A stretch of 64,000 nt of DNA from Paenibacillus sp. W2I17 (GTDB lineage Bacteria > Bacillota > Bacilli > Paenibacillales > Paenibacillaceae), in the NCBI RefSeq assembly GCF_030815985.1, contig NZ_JAUSXM010000001.1, positions 2,232,001 to 2,296,000 of the forward strand. The letters run 5' to 3'. Numbering within the stretch: the stretch's first letter is position 1; the number at the start of each line of letters is the position of its first letter. Positions 18,329 through 25,987 of the stretch are shown piece after piece. The notes beneath the pieces were generated by a model. It had not been told where the DNA came from. It made no database searches and saw nothing but the letters and a program-made list of their open reading frames with translations. A program made the position numbers and the translations under genes.

Positions 18329-20188
18329 TCATTCATTACCCGATGGAGCTACGGGTGTATTCTTAACCACTTCATCGAAAAGGGACACCAGTTCAATACC
18401 TTCTGCCGAGATCCGCACAAGCCCCTTGTCGGACAAACGTAATTCCGGAATCACAACCAGCGCGAGCAACGAAAGCGTCATGAACGCATTATTTAATGTA
18501 CATCCCGCGGACCGTAAAGCTTCACTGACTGCTGCCGATTGGGCTGCAACGACTTCGAATGGCTCGGTTGACATCAAACCTGCAATCCGTAGCGGGAATT
18601 CGGTTACACCTGCTGCCGTTACCACGGCGACCCCGCCCTGCATACGAATGACGCGATTACCGGCTTCAGCCATTAGCGCATCATCATTACCGATAATCAA
18701 CAGATTGTGACTATCATGAGCAACCGTCATCGCAATCGCTGCAGGTGATGTGAAGCCGATGCCTCCAACAAGCGCTACCGCTCGATTCCCGGTTTGTTTA
18801 TGACGCTCCAATACCGCAATTTTACATACTTCCCCTGAAGTTGAAACCACAACCTTGCCGTTCTCTACGGTGACTGGCAGGTGTTTCTCCTTTGTATTCA
18901 CATGGTTCTCTGTCACATGAATGATTTTGGCACCAATGATCCCCTCTTGAATCGGCGCAGCCAACTCCAGATCTACTGGCTGAATATTAGCTTCTAACTT
19001 CACCGTGTTCAGCGCTTCCTCAGGGTACGTGAAGCTGTCCCAGACCGCCGTCATCTTCCCATTCTCGGCTACAACTTGCCCGGCAGCAATCGTCATACCC
19101 ACACGTACATCCGCCAACCGGCCGTCCAGCAGAATAATATCGGCTATATTGCCTGGAATAATCGCTCCAATGTCGCGCGCAACACCAAAGCGCTCAGCCG
19201 TGTTAATGGTTGCCATCTGGAAAGCCGTGACCGGCTTCACCCCTTGGGAGATTGCGAGACGAACAACAAAATCCATATGTCCTTCTTTGAGCAGCGATTC
19301 AGAGCTTCGATCATCAGTCACCAGCATCATCCGGCGTGTATCCAGACCAAGCTCAGTGCAGGCTTTGATTGTCTCAGCCACATCATGCCATGCCGAACCT
19401 TGGCGCATCTTCGCGTACATCCCGAGTCGCAGACGTTCAACCACATCTTCCTTGGTCACACATTCATGATCCCCTGTAACGCCACTCGCTGCGTAGGCTG
19501 GCAGACGCCAGTCATCTGCAGCCCAGGTGAAATGACCGTCTGCCACTTTACCTGCCCGGAGGGTTGCCTGTATCTCACCAATCATCGTCTCGTCCCCATA
19601 GACTACCCCAGGGAAGTTCATCACTTCACCAAGACCAATCATGTCTGGACCCCAGGAAAGAGCCTCAGCTACCTCTTCAGGTCCGATATAAGCACCTGTT
19701 GTCTCCAATCCTGGATGCGTGGAAGGCACACAGGAAGCCACCTGCATATAAGCAGCCATCGGTGTGGTCCGTGCTTCATCCAGCATCAGTCTCAGACCTT
19801 TCAGACCAAGCACGTTGGAGATCTCATGTGGGTCAAAGAAACCTCCGGTCGTGCCTGAAGGCAATACCGCTCTCGCAAACTCGGTTACTTTCATCTGTGT
19901 ACTTTCAATATGGCAGTGTCCATCCAGCAAACCAGGAGCGATATACTTACCGTTTGCTTCAATAATCCGGGTATGTTCTCCAATGGTGTGGCTTACATCT
20001 TTACCAACATAAGCGATTCGAGCTCCCTGTACAGCTATGGACATCTCAGGCAAAATCTCACCCGATATCACGTTTACCAGCGTACCTCCCCGAATGACCA
20101 AAGTCGCTGGCAAATCTCCCCGTGCTGTAGCGACCAGATCAGGTACACAATCGGCCATAAGTGGCCGTTCAAAAGATGATTTGTTCAT
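18329..20188 (-). CDS. ade: Adenine deaminase
   Basis: A 619-aa cytoplasmic amidohydrolase converting adenine to hypoxanthine and ammonia in purine salvage. The metal-binding motif APGLLDGHCHIES (His about 91 and 93) and the DPHEISNVLG and VTDDRSSESLL segments are those of the Ade/AdeC family, and the C-terminal adenine-deaminase domain (GGIGFTSPAAIAMTVAHDSHNL) is complete. Length agrees with bacillary relatives (about 580-620 aa). ATG at 20188 follows AAAGGAGG. It has its own promoter and terminator, so it is monocistronic. Confidence 0.95.
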   Translation of the reverse strand: MNKSSFERPLMADCVPDLVATARGDLPATLVIRGGTLVNVISGEILPEMSIAVQGARIAYVGKDVSHTIGEHTRIIEANGKYIAPGLLDGHCHIESTQMKVTEFARAVLPSGTTGGFFDPHEISNVLGLKGLRLMLDEARTTPMAAYMQVASCVPSTHPGLETTGAYIGPEEVAEALSWGPDMIGLGEVMNFPGVVYGDETMIGEIQATLRAGKVADGHFTWAADDWRLPAYAASGVTGDHECVTKEDVVERLRLGMYAKMRQGSAWHDVAETIKACTELGLDTRRMMLVTDDRSSESLLKEGHMDFVVRLAISQGVKPVTAFQMATINTAERFGVARDIGAIIPGNIADIILLDGRLADVRVGMTIAAGQVVAENGKMTAVWDSFTYPEEALNTVKLEANIQPVDLELAAPIQEGIIGAKIIHVTENHVNTKEKHLPVTVENGKVVVSTSGEVCKIAVLERHKQTGNRAVALVGGIGFTSPAAIAMTVAHDSHNLLIIGNDDALMAEAGNRVIRMQGGVAVVTAAGVTEFPLRIAGLMSTEPFEVVAAQSAAVSEALRSAGCTLNNAFMTLSLLALVVIPELRLSDKGLVRISAEGIELVSLFDEVVKNTPVAPSGNE

Positions 20189-20235
20189 TTTGTTGCCTCC
20201 TTTAATAAACGATCCAAAAAAAATATATTGTTACG

Positions 20236-20264
20236 ATTATATGAGTCCGGACTTCATGTGTAAA
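20236..20264 (-). promoter_or_regulatory. Promoter of ade with a palindrome in the spacer
   Basis: On the minus strand TTTACA (20264-20259), a 17-base spacer, and TATAAT (20241-20236). The spacer contains the perfect 10-bp palindrome AGTCCGGACT (20244-20253), a possible operator. Confidence 0.7.
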
Positions 20265-20448
20265 GAAAAATCACATCGATTGTGCTTAAATACAAATTAT
20301 GCAGTCGTATTTATCCACGGGACCCAATCCTTACGAATTCACGTTAGGTATTTTTATCAATACGATCACCTATATGGCTGTAACCTCATCATCTATACTT
20401 CCCTCGCTAAGCTAGCTTCTTCCCGATATATGTATCATATACAGAAAG
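20265..20448. other. Non-coding spacer between helD and ade
   Basis: No gene, purine riboswitch core or repeat is recognised here. The ade promoter lies to the left and the helD terminator to the right. Confidence 0.5.
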
Positions 20449-20450
20449 AC

Positions 20451-20470
20451 TCCCGTTCCATTGAACGGAA
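20451..20470 (-). terminator. Putative terminator of helD
   Basis: On the minus strand TTCCGTTC and GAACGGGA form an 8-bp stem (one G-U) around AATG, followed by GTCTTTCTG. It lies just past the helD stop codon. Confidence 0.55.
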
Positions 20471-20498
20471 GCCTTCTTCATGCATATGAAGTGTTATG

Positions 20499-22874
20499 TC
20501 AGTCCACTTGCGCAGCAGACACCTTGCCAAGATCATACTTTTCTTCCGACTGGGCGGTAATGAACGGACTCGGTGTGCCCACGCAGTAAACGTGCAGCAG
20601 ATGCATCGCTCGTGTGCAAGCCGTATAGAACAACTTGCGTTCATGCTCCTGAGCATACTGCTCCGCAGAGCCGTCATAGATCAGGACAGCATCGAATTCC
20701 ACACCTTTGGCCAGATACGCCGGGATCACATGAACACCCTGCTCAAAAGCCAGCGTCGTTTTTTTGATTAACTTCGGTGCTGTGGGCAGCGCCTTACTCA
20801 ATGCAGCATGTACGTCCCTGCTCTCTTCGGCGGTTTTGCAGATAACTGCAACCGATTCGTACCCTTCCTTAATCAAGTGCTTGAGGTCTGTCGTGATGAC
20901 ATTCATATGACGCTCTGAATCGGAAGATACGATCACTTTAGGTTTCTCACCGCTGCGGTTAAATGGAATAATCTCTTCCCCACCAGGCACCATGCCACGT
21001 GTAAACTCCACGATCTCACGGGTAGATCGATAACTTCTGGTTAGCTCAATCACTTCCGTATTGTCTGGTCCGTACAGGTTAGTCAAGGGTCCTGTTCCAC
21101 TAAGTACTGAAGAGTGGGCATAGATTGCCTGATTAAAGTCACCAAGTGCTGTTATTTTCGCCCGTGGGAACAATCTCTTCATAAATGCCAACTGAAACGC
21201 AGAATAATCCTGGGCTTCATCAATGATGACATGGCGAATATTGGAGTTAATATGGAATCCAAGCATAAGCTCACGCAAGTACAAGTATGGCGTAATATCT
21301 TCATATGCCAACTCCTGAAGCTTTAATCTGCGTAAAGTCATTTTACAGATTTCATCCCATTGAGCAGGCAGCGCTTCGTCACCCAACAATCGCTCCATCT
21401 GAGCCTGATCGTTGAATAGATGTGCGTATAATTGTCTTATATCAACGAATCGTAAGGACTTAATCCATTTTCGCAACGGTTTGAGTCGGTCACTGACCAC
21501 CATACGTGCCAGAATTTCTCTTTCCTGCTCAAAGTCATTAAACGTATGGGTCTTTCCTTTTTGCTTGCGCTTCAGGCGCTGATAGGCACGTTGCAGATCC
21601 TCCGGCTCCATCAGATCAAGCTGCTGATCGACCCAAGGCGCATCCAGTTCACCTTTACCAAAGGCAGACAGTTCTTTCAGCATCCATTCCCGTAACATCT
21701 CCAGACGGCTCACCAGCTTAACGGACGACTCGAAGCTGTAGAATTTCTCAGCCATAGCCTCTGACGTGACAATCGCTCGGCCCTGGAAGCGAACCGGCTT
21801 GAATTTCATGCCACCTGACAACATACTTTCCTTATAACGTGTAATCACCTTGAGGAACGTTTCGGACGACTTGAAGCGAATGCTGGACATGCGAACATCG
21901 TAATCGGGATCTTCCGTCCCCGTAAGTACATATTCGAGTTGAATAAACGGATCTTCCAGTTGATATTCACGACCCAAACGGCGCTCCAGATACTCCTGGA
22001 AGGTCGTTTGCAACATGTTTTCCTCCCCAAGCTCAGGCAGTACCGTGGAGACATAACTGTTGAACATTGGATTTGGTGAAAAAAGAACCATCTGATCCGC
22101 TTGCAGATGCTCGCGGTATTTATAGAGAAGATATGCCACACGCTGGAGCGCCGCGGATGTTTTGCCACTGCCGGCTGCGCCTTGCACAATGAGCATACGT
22201 GTCCGGTCATTACGGATAATCCGGTTTTGCTCCTTCTGAATGGTCGCTACAATACTCTTCATCTGTGCATCCGAAGTTCGACTGAGCACGGCCTGCAACA
22301 ACTCATCACCAATCGTAACCCCCGTGTCAAACATAAAACGGATACGACCGTCCCGAATGACAAACTGTCGCTTCATCTCTATATCACCGCTGATCTCCCC
22401 ACTGGGTGTATGATACGTGATTGGACCCGGTGCTCCGTCATAATACAGGTTGGAGATTGGCGCACGCCAGTCGTAGACCAGAAAAGATTCTTCCTTCTCA
22501 TCCAGCAACGATGCAATGCCCAGATAAATGCGTTCTGCATTTGGATATCCATCTTCTTTGAAATCAATGCGCCCAAAATACGGTGAATGATGCAGTCGTT
22601 TCATTTTATCCAACGCAGCTGCTGTATTGAGATGGCTGCGCTCCCGATCGGACAATACCTGTGACTGCTGCCGCATGCTGGTTGAAGTCTCTCCAACATC
22701 ATCCGCTTCGCTAAAGTTCATCGTGACTTCGTCCCAGAAGTCTTTTCTCATTCCTACCACTTCGTCACGGAAGGAACCGACTTCATCTTCTAACGTTGTG
22801 ATCTTGCGTTCAATCTGATCGGTCACCGTGTCGACCCGTTGTTGTTCTTCACTCCACTGCTGGTCTGTACTCAT
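20499..22874 (-). CDS. helD: HelD-type UvrD/Rep-like ATPase, RNA polymerase recycling factor
   Basis: A 791-aa superfamily 1 NTPase. The N-terminal coiled-coil (about 1-90) is the arm that in HelD enters the RNA polymerase secondary channel. Walker A QGAAGSGKTS is about 231-240, Walker B VIIDEAQD with GDFNQAIY follows, then LTRSYRST and KGVEFDAVLIYD (motifs IV-VI). Length matches B. subtilis HelD (774 aa). Known relatives dissociate stalled RNA polymerase-nucleic acid complexes, and some protect against rifampicin. ATG at 22874 follows AGAGGGG. Monocistronic, with a terminator-like hairpin after the stop. A similar superfamily 1 helicase role cannot be fully excluded. Confidence 0.9.
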   Translation of the reverse strand: MSTDQQWSEEQQRVDTVTDQIERKITTLEDEVGSFRDEVVGMRKDFWDEVTMNFSEADDVGETSTSMRQQSQVLSDRERSHLNTAAALDKMKRLHHSPYFGRIDFKEDGYPNAERIYLGIASLLDEKEESFLVYDWRAPISNLYYDGAPGPITYHTPSGEISGDIEMKRQFVIRDGRIRFMFDTGVTIGDELLQAVLSRTSDAQMKSIVATIQKEQNRIIRNDRTRMLIVQGAAGSGKTSAALQRVAYLLYKYREHLQADQMVLFSPNPMFNSYVSTVLPELGEENMLQTTFQEYLERRLGREYQLEDPFIQLEYVLTGTEDPDYDVRMSSIRFKSSETFLKVITRYKESMLSGGMKFKPVRFQGRAIVTSEAMAEKFYSFESSVKLVSRLEMLREWMLKELSAFGKGELDAPWVDQQLDLMEPEDLQRAYQRLKRKQKGKTHTFNDFEQEREILARMVVSDRLKPLRKWIKSLRFVDIRQLYAHLFNDQAQMERLLGDEALPAQWDEICKMTLRRLKLQELAYEDITPYLYLRELMLGFHINSNIRHVIIDEAQDYSAFQLAFMKRLFPRAKITALGDFNQAIYAHSSVLSGTGPLTNLYGPDNTEVIELTRSYRSTREIVEFTRGMVPGGEEIIPFNRSGEKPKVIVSSDSERHMNVITTDLKHLIKEGYESVAVICKTAEESRDVHAALSKALPTAPKLIKKTTLAFEQGVHVIPAYLAKGVEFDAVLIYDGSAEQYAQEHERKLFYTACTRAMHLLHVYCVGTPSPFITAQSEEKYDLGKVSAAQVD

Positions 22875-22920
22875 ATGTTAATAGCCCCTCTTTCCCCGGA
22901 TTGTGTCCTCAAAATCCCAT

Positions 22921-22950
22921 TTGACAAGCCCGAAAAGGCAATGGTATAAT
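22921..22950 (+). promoter_or_regulatory. Consensus promoter pointing away from helD, with no coding gene downstream
   Basis: TTGACA at 22921-22926, an 18-base spacer, and TATAAT at 22945-22950 with an extended TG motif (TGGTATAAT). Both hexamers are perfect. No plus-strand gene follows. Confidence 0.7.
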
Positions 22951-22956
22951 TATTAG

Positions 22957-23060
22957 AAAGTAAACATTTTAATTATATGTTAATTAGTTCTAATTTTCGA
23001 AAACCATTTTTTATTGTACCAGTGACAACGTCCCGATGCAAGCGGAGGCGTTTTTTGTTG
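22957..23060 (+). ncRNA. Candidate small RNA
   Basis: The stretch from the predicted start of the orphan promoter to a run of six T at 23051-23056. A weak imperfect hairpin (CGTCC pairing with GG..G..CG at about 23030-23051) precedes the T-run. No ribosome site precedes any open frame. The existence of the RNA is inferred from the promoter and T-run only. Confidence 0.35.
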
Positions 23061-23116
23061 TTTTCTTCTTCATTATTACCCATCACCGGGTCCTCATCTG
23101 ACTTAGCTACTCCTGC

Positions 23117-23578
23117 CTATTTTCGTAATTCTTCAATCGTCTCTTTCCAACGTGTAATTGCTCCAAGTTCATCTTTTAATTGAAAGGTTATTCCTGAAGT
23201 GATGTCCGCATATGGCGCGTGATCCACACGTACCTGAAGCACTTGTGCTTCAAAACGATCTCTCGGATGAACAGCGCCCTTCATCTCAGGCAGCCGTTCT
23301 ACTTCTATACGGATATGCAGCAATCGATGTCCTTGAACCGCAATCAAGGTAGCCTTGCCTGTTTTGCTCATGTTCATACTGGTCTGTGTACCTGGCCATA
23401 AAGCAAGTCTAAGCTGATGCGGATTTATCGCAATCACTTCCCCCATACTAATCATCGCCTGATGCGGCCATTGATCCTCAGATACGGTTAGCAGTTGCAT
23501 GGCTTCATGCTGTTTATGGTCCAGATTTGTCCCACTCAACCATTCCATTAGTTCAGCGTCCAATTCCTCTATAATCAT
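23117..23578 (-). CDS. Pyridoxamine 5'-phosphate oxidase-like FMN-binding split-barrel protein
   Basis: A 153-aa protein resembling the PNPOx-like split barrel: GEVIAINPHQLRLALWPGTQTSMNMSKTGKATLIAV has the strand pattern and the conserved substrate/flavin loop of the family, and a C-terminal half with RFEAQVLQVRVD follows. Such proteins bind FMN or related cofactors and perform varied reductions or serve as binding proteins. ATG at 23578 follows GAGGGA; upstream in-frame starts at 23602 and 23635 have no good ribosome site. It is separated from the FUSC gene by a terminator and a repeat. Function is not assignable beyond the fold. Confidence 0.7.
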   Translation of the reverse strand: MIIEELDAELMEWLSGTNLDHKQHEAMQLLTVSEDQWPHQAMISMGEVIAINPHQLRLALWPGTQTSMNMSKTGKATLIAVQGHRLLHIRIEVERLPEMKGAVHPRDRFEAQVLQVRVDHAPYADITSGITFQLKDELGAITRWKETIEELRK

Positions 23579-23640
23579 GTCTCTATCCCTCAGTTCGTTA
23601 TATTCATTCATGCCCTTCAGCCGTATGTATGACAAAACAA

Positions 23641-23665
23641 CCCGGACACGATTGTCCGGGCAATG
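23641..23665 (-). terminator. Terminator downstream of the FUSC-like gene and repeat
   Basis: CCCGGACA and TGTCCGGG form a perfect 8-bp stem around a 4-base loop; on the minus strand it is followed by TTGTTTTGTC. Confidence 0.75.
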
Positions 23666-23723
23666 TTGTAACTACATTGTATATGATCGCCAAGCAGGTG
23701 CGCAATTCGCACGTAGAGAGGTT

Positions 23724-23890
23724 GTTCAAAAAGTCTAATTTTGATTACGAATCATGCCTAACGGCATCATCAGCATCGAATATGAAATTCAGCCGAAATC
23801 TCCGTTGCTCACGTAGTTTTTCCTACGCTCCGCCACTCCATTTCTAGCTTCATTCCATCTTCTCGGTACTGAAAACCAGCCTTTTTGAAC
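23724..23890. repeat. MITE-like structured intergenic repeat
   Basis: A 167-bp non-coding element with terminal inverted repeats GTTCAAAAAGTCT (23724-23736) and AGCCTTTTTGAAC (23878-23890), matching at 12 of 13 positions. Inside are two perfect small hairpins, ATGCC/GGCAT (23754-23767) and CGTAG/CTACG (23812-23827). It ends 6 bases from the FUSC-like stop codon. I recall similar sequences between genes in Paenibacillus, but that could not be checked here. No clear target-site duplication is visible and no second copy was noticed in this window. Confidence 0.65.
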
Positions 23891-23896
23891 TCGCAC

Positions 23897-24964
23897 TTAA
23901 GGCCACTTAAGCCAATTCAAAATTTTGTCCTGTGATTCTTTGTCTTCACTGGCGCTATGCACATGTTCGGCAAGTCGATTCAGACGTTCCAACTGATATC
24001 CGTAATCATAAATGGCAGCAGCCACGATGGACAATCGTAACATCCCTTCCTTGTCGATATCAAACTGCGTGATCGCCTGCTCCATGAAACGGTCATTATC
24101 CAATACAAACTGTGCGGCCTCTTCCCCATTAGGTTTCAGCTTATCCTCGAACTTGAGCAGTGCATGCTCATGGAATTTGATAACCAGTTCAAGATGTGAG
24201 TCAAAAAACTGATCCATGGCCGTTGTCCGCGGTGCCTGGAAATAGTGGCGTTCCACCGAATCCAGCACCTCATACCCTTTTTGCAGACTCAGCAGCATTT
24301 GTTTGTAGACCACCATCTGCCGAGTTTCGCTGAACTTCGAACGTTTCATCTTTTTCTGTTCCTCTTCGAACAAGTTATACTTGTCGGAGAGAGACTTAAT
24401 GGAACCGCCCAGGTTGCTTTTCTCCTCCCGGAATACAACTTCCTTGATCTCATCCGAGATCGAGGTTCGTAGAAGCAATGACATACCGCTGAATACACTA
24501 TGGATCTGCTTCACGAACTGAACCTTCGGTTTCGGAGGAAATACCGTAATGTTGATGAGAAACGCCGATACAATACCAACCAGTGTCAACAGAAAACGAT
24601 TGAGTGCAAAATGCCAGTCACCCGAGGCTTCCATAATGGATACAACCGTGACCAGTGTCAGGCCAACCGTCTCACCCATATTCAATTTAAGACAGATCAT
24701 GATGACAAGTACAATAATTAATCCAACGGCGATTGGCTCATTGGACAACACCATGCCCCCCAGAAGGGCGACAATAGCTCCCAGCGTGGTCGTTTGCAAC
24801 TGATCCAGGAAGTATTTCCAGGAACGATAGATGGAAGGCTGCATGGCGAATATAGCCGCGATTGCGGCAGGCACGGGAGATTGCGGGTTCAAGAACAGGC
24901 TGCTTAGGTACAAGGCAAGTGTGACCGCGATCCCCGTCTTAAGTACACGTGCACCAAACGACAT
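23897..24964 (-). CDS. Aromatic acid exporter family (ArAE/FUSC) membrane protein
   Basis: A 355-aa protein with about five or six hydrophobic segments in residues 8-140 (AIAAIFAMQPSIYRSWKYFLDQL is the family signature) followed by a long cytoplasmic helical domain to the C-terminus, including a charged segment about 200-215. This matches B. subtilis YqjA/YgaE-type ArAE_1 proteins. These are thought to export aromatic carboxylates, but few are characterised. ATG at 24964 follows GAGGAGGGG. Monocistronic: a repeat and a terminator follow. Confidence 0.85.
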   Translation of the reverse strand: MSFGARVLKTGIAVTLALYLSSLFLNPQSPVPAAIAAIFAMQPSIYRSWKYFLDQLQTTTLGAIVALLGGMVLSNEPIAVGLIIVLVIMICLKLNMGETVGLTLVTVVSIMEASGDWHFALNRFLLTLVGIVSAFLINITVFPPKPKVQFVKQIHSVFSGMSLLLRTSISDEIKEVVFREEKSNLGGSIKSLSDKYNLFEEEQKKMKRSKFSETRQMVVYKQMLLSLQKGYEVLDSVERHYFQAPRTTAMDQFFDSHLELVIKFHEHALLKFEDKLKPNGEEAAQFVLDNDRFMEQAITQFDIDKEGMLRLSIVAAAIYDYGYQLERLNRLAEHVHSASEDKESQDKILNWLKWP

Positions 24965-25164
24965 GGTGGTGACCCCTCCTCTTTACCGAACCTGAAATTT
25001 TACATTTGATAATCATGTTCATTATTACCCCATATTTCTTTTTTTGCCTGAATTCATTCAGGAGAACGATTTATTGTACCATGTAAGGTCTTCCGTTGCC
25101 ATGTCATAAGTCAGAGGTATTGTGAAATTGATTTCTTTATGTATGTTAATACACATTATTAACC
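24965..25164. other. Non-coding spacer upstream of the FUSC-like gene
   Basis: Holds the presumed FUSC promoter. No conserved element or gene recognised. Confidence 0.4.
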
Positions 25165-25214
25165 CAAAAAGAAGCAAATCTTCAAAATGGATTTTCGCCA
25201 CTTCAAAGATTCGC
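25165..25214 (-). terminator. Terminator after the HD phosphohydrolase gene
   Basis: On the minus strand GCGAATCTT and AAGATTTGC pair (one mismatch) around a long loop and are followed by TTCTTTTTGG. Confidence 0.6.
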
Positions 25215-25263
25215 CCTGTTACTTATTATACCTCTGTGGAATGCTCATGCTTGTTATGCCTGC

Positions 25264-25986
25264 CTAACGGTCCGTGCCCTCCCATTCCCTTTTGAACTGG
25301 TCCACGAACTGCACCATATAATCATGACGCTGTTCCGCCAGCTCCTTGCCATAGGAGGTATTCATCAAATCCTTGAGCTTGAACAACTTCTCGTAAAAGT
25401 GATTTATCGTTGTACTGCGCCCATTGCGATATTCCTCATGGGTCATCTGCTCCCGTGGGGGAAGGGACGGATCGTACATCTCACGCCCTCTGGCGCCTGA
25501 AAAGGCAAAGGTTCGCGCGATCCCAATCGCACCCAGTGCATCCAGTCGATCCGCATCCTGAACAACCTGTGCTTCAAGCGAACTGACCGCAGGACGCTGT
25601 CCTCCCGCATATGAGATGGTGCTAATAATACCCACAACCTTATTACGTATATCCGGGTCAAGAGGCTGGGTATCCAGCCAGTTATTCAATTTGGCCATCC
25701 CGGCTTCCAAGCTCTCATTCAGCTTCTCATCCGGTACATCATGTAATAATGCAGCCAGTTCGCAGACAAATGGATCTGCCCCCATGCGGTGAGCGAGTTC
25801 AACCGCAAGTGCGGTTACCCGTTCAATGTGCGGCCAGTCATGACCATCACTATGCTTGGATGAGTCCCCTTGAACAAAGGATCGGGCGGCGCGCAGAACA
25901 GCCTCTCCTGCCGTTATTCCATCTATATTATACATGTGCCCTAATTCTTGCAGATTCCCACCAGGTTCAAGAGGGTTCTCTGACAT
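25264..25986 (-). CDS. HD-domain phosphohydrolase (YpgQ/YedJ type)
   Basis: A 240-aa metal-dependent HD hydrolase. The metal ligands are visible: His in DWPHIERV (about 53), the HD pair in ALLHDVPDEK (about 82-83) and Asp in QDADRLDALGAIGI (about 144-149). These match the YedJ/YpgQ group, for which nucleotide (pyro)phosphohydrolase activity has been reported. ATG at 25986 lies one base past the malic-enzyme stop codon, so translation is probably coupled. An in-frame GTG at 26019 would overlap the upstream gene. The pairing with malic enzyme has no obvious metabolic reason. Confidence 0.85.
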   Translation of the reverse strand: MSENPLEPGGNLQELGHMYNIDGITAGEAVLRAARSFVQGDSSKHSDGHDWPHIERVTALAVELAHRMGADPFVCELAALLHDVPDEKLNESLEAGMAKLNNWLDTQPLDPDIRNKVVGIISTISYAGGQRPAVSSLEAQVVQDADRLDALGAIGIARTFAFSGARGREMYDPSLPPREQMTHEEYRNGRSTTINHFYEKLFKLKDLMNTSYGKELAEQRHDYMVQFVDQFKREWEGTDR

Positions 25987-25987
25987 C

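Noticed and set aside
19076..19858. Plus-strand open frame (260 codons) opposite ade
   Set aside because: Shadow of adenine deaminase, no start signals.
20189..20498. Purine riboswitch upstream of adenine deaminase
   Set aside because: No three-way-junction core or conserved purine-aptamer bases could be found; the promoter is close to the start codon.
22977..23183. Plus-strand 68-codon frame after the orphan promoter
   Set aside because: No ribosome site, and most of it runs antisense to the PPOx-like gene; kept only as a possible non-coding RNA.
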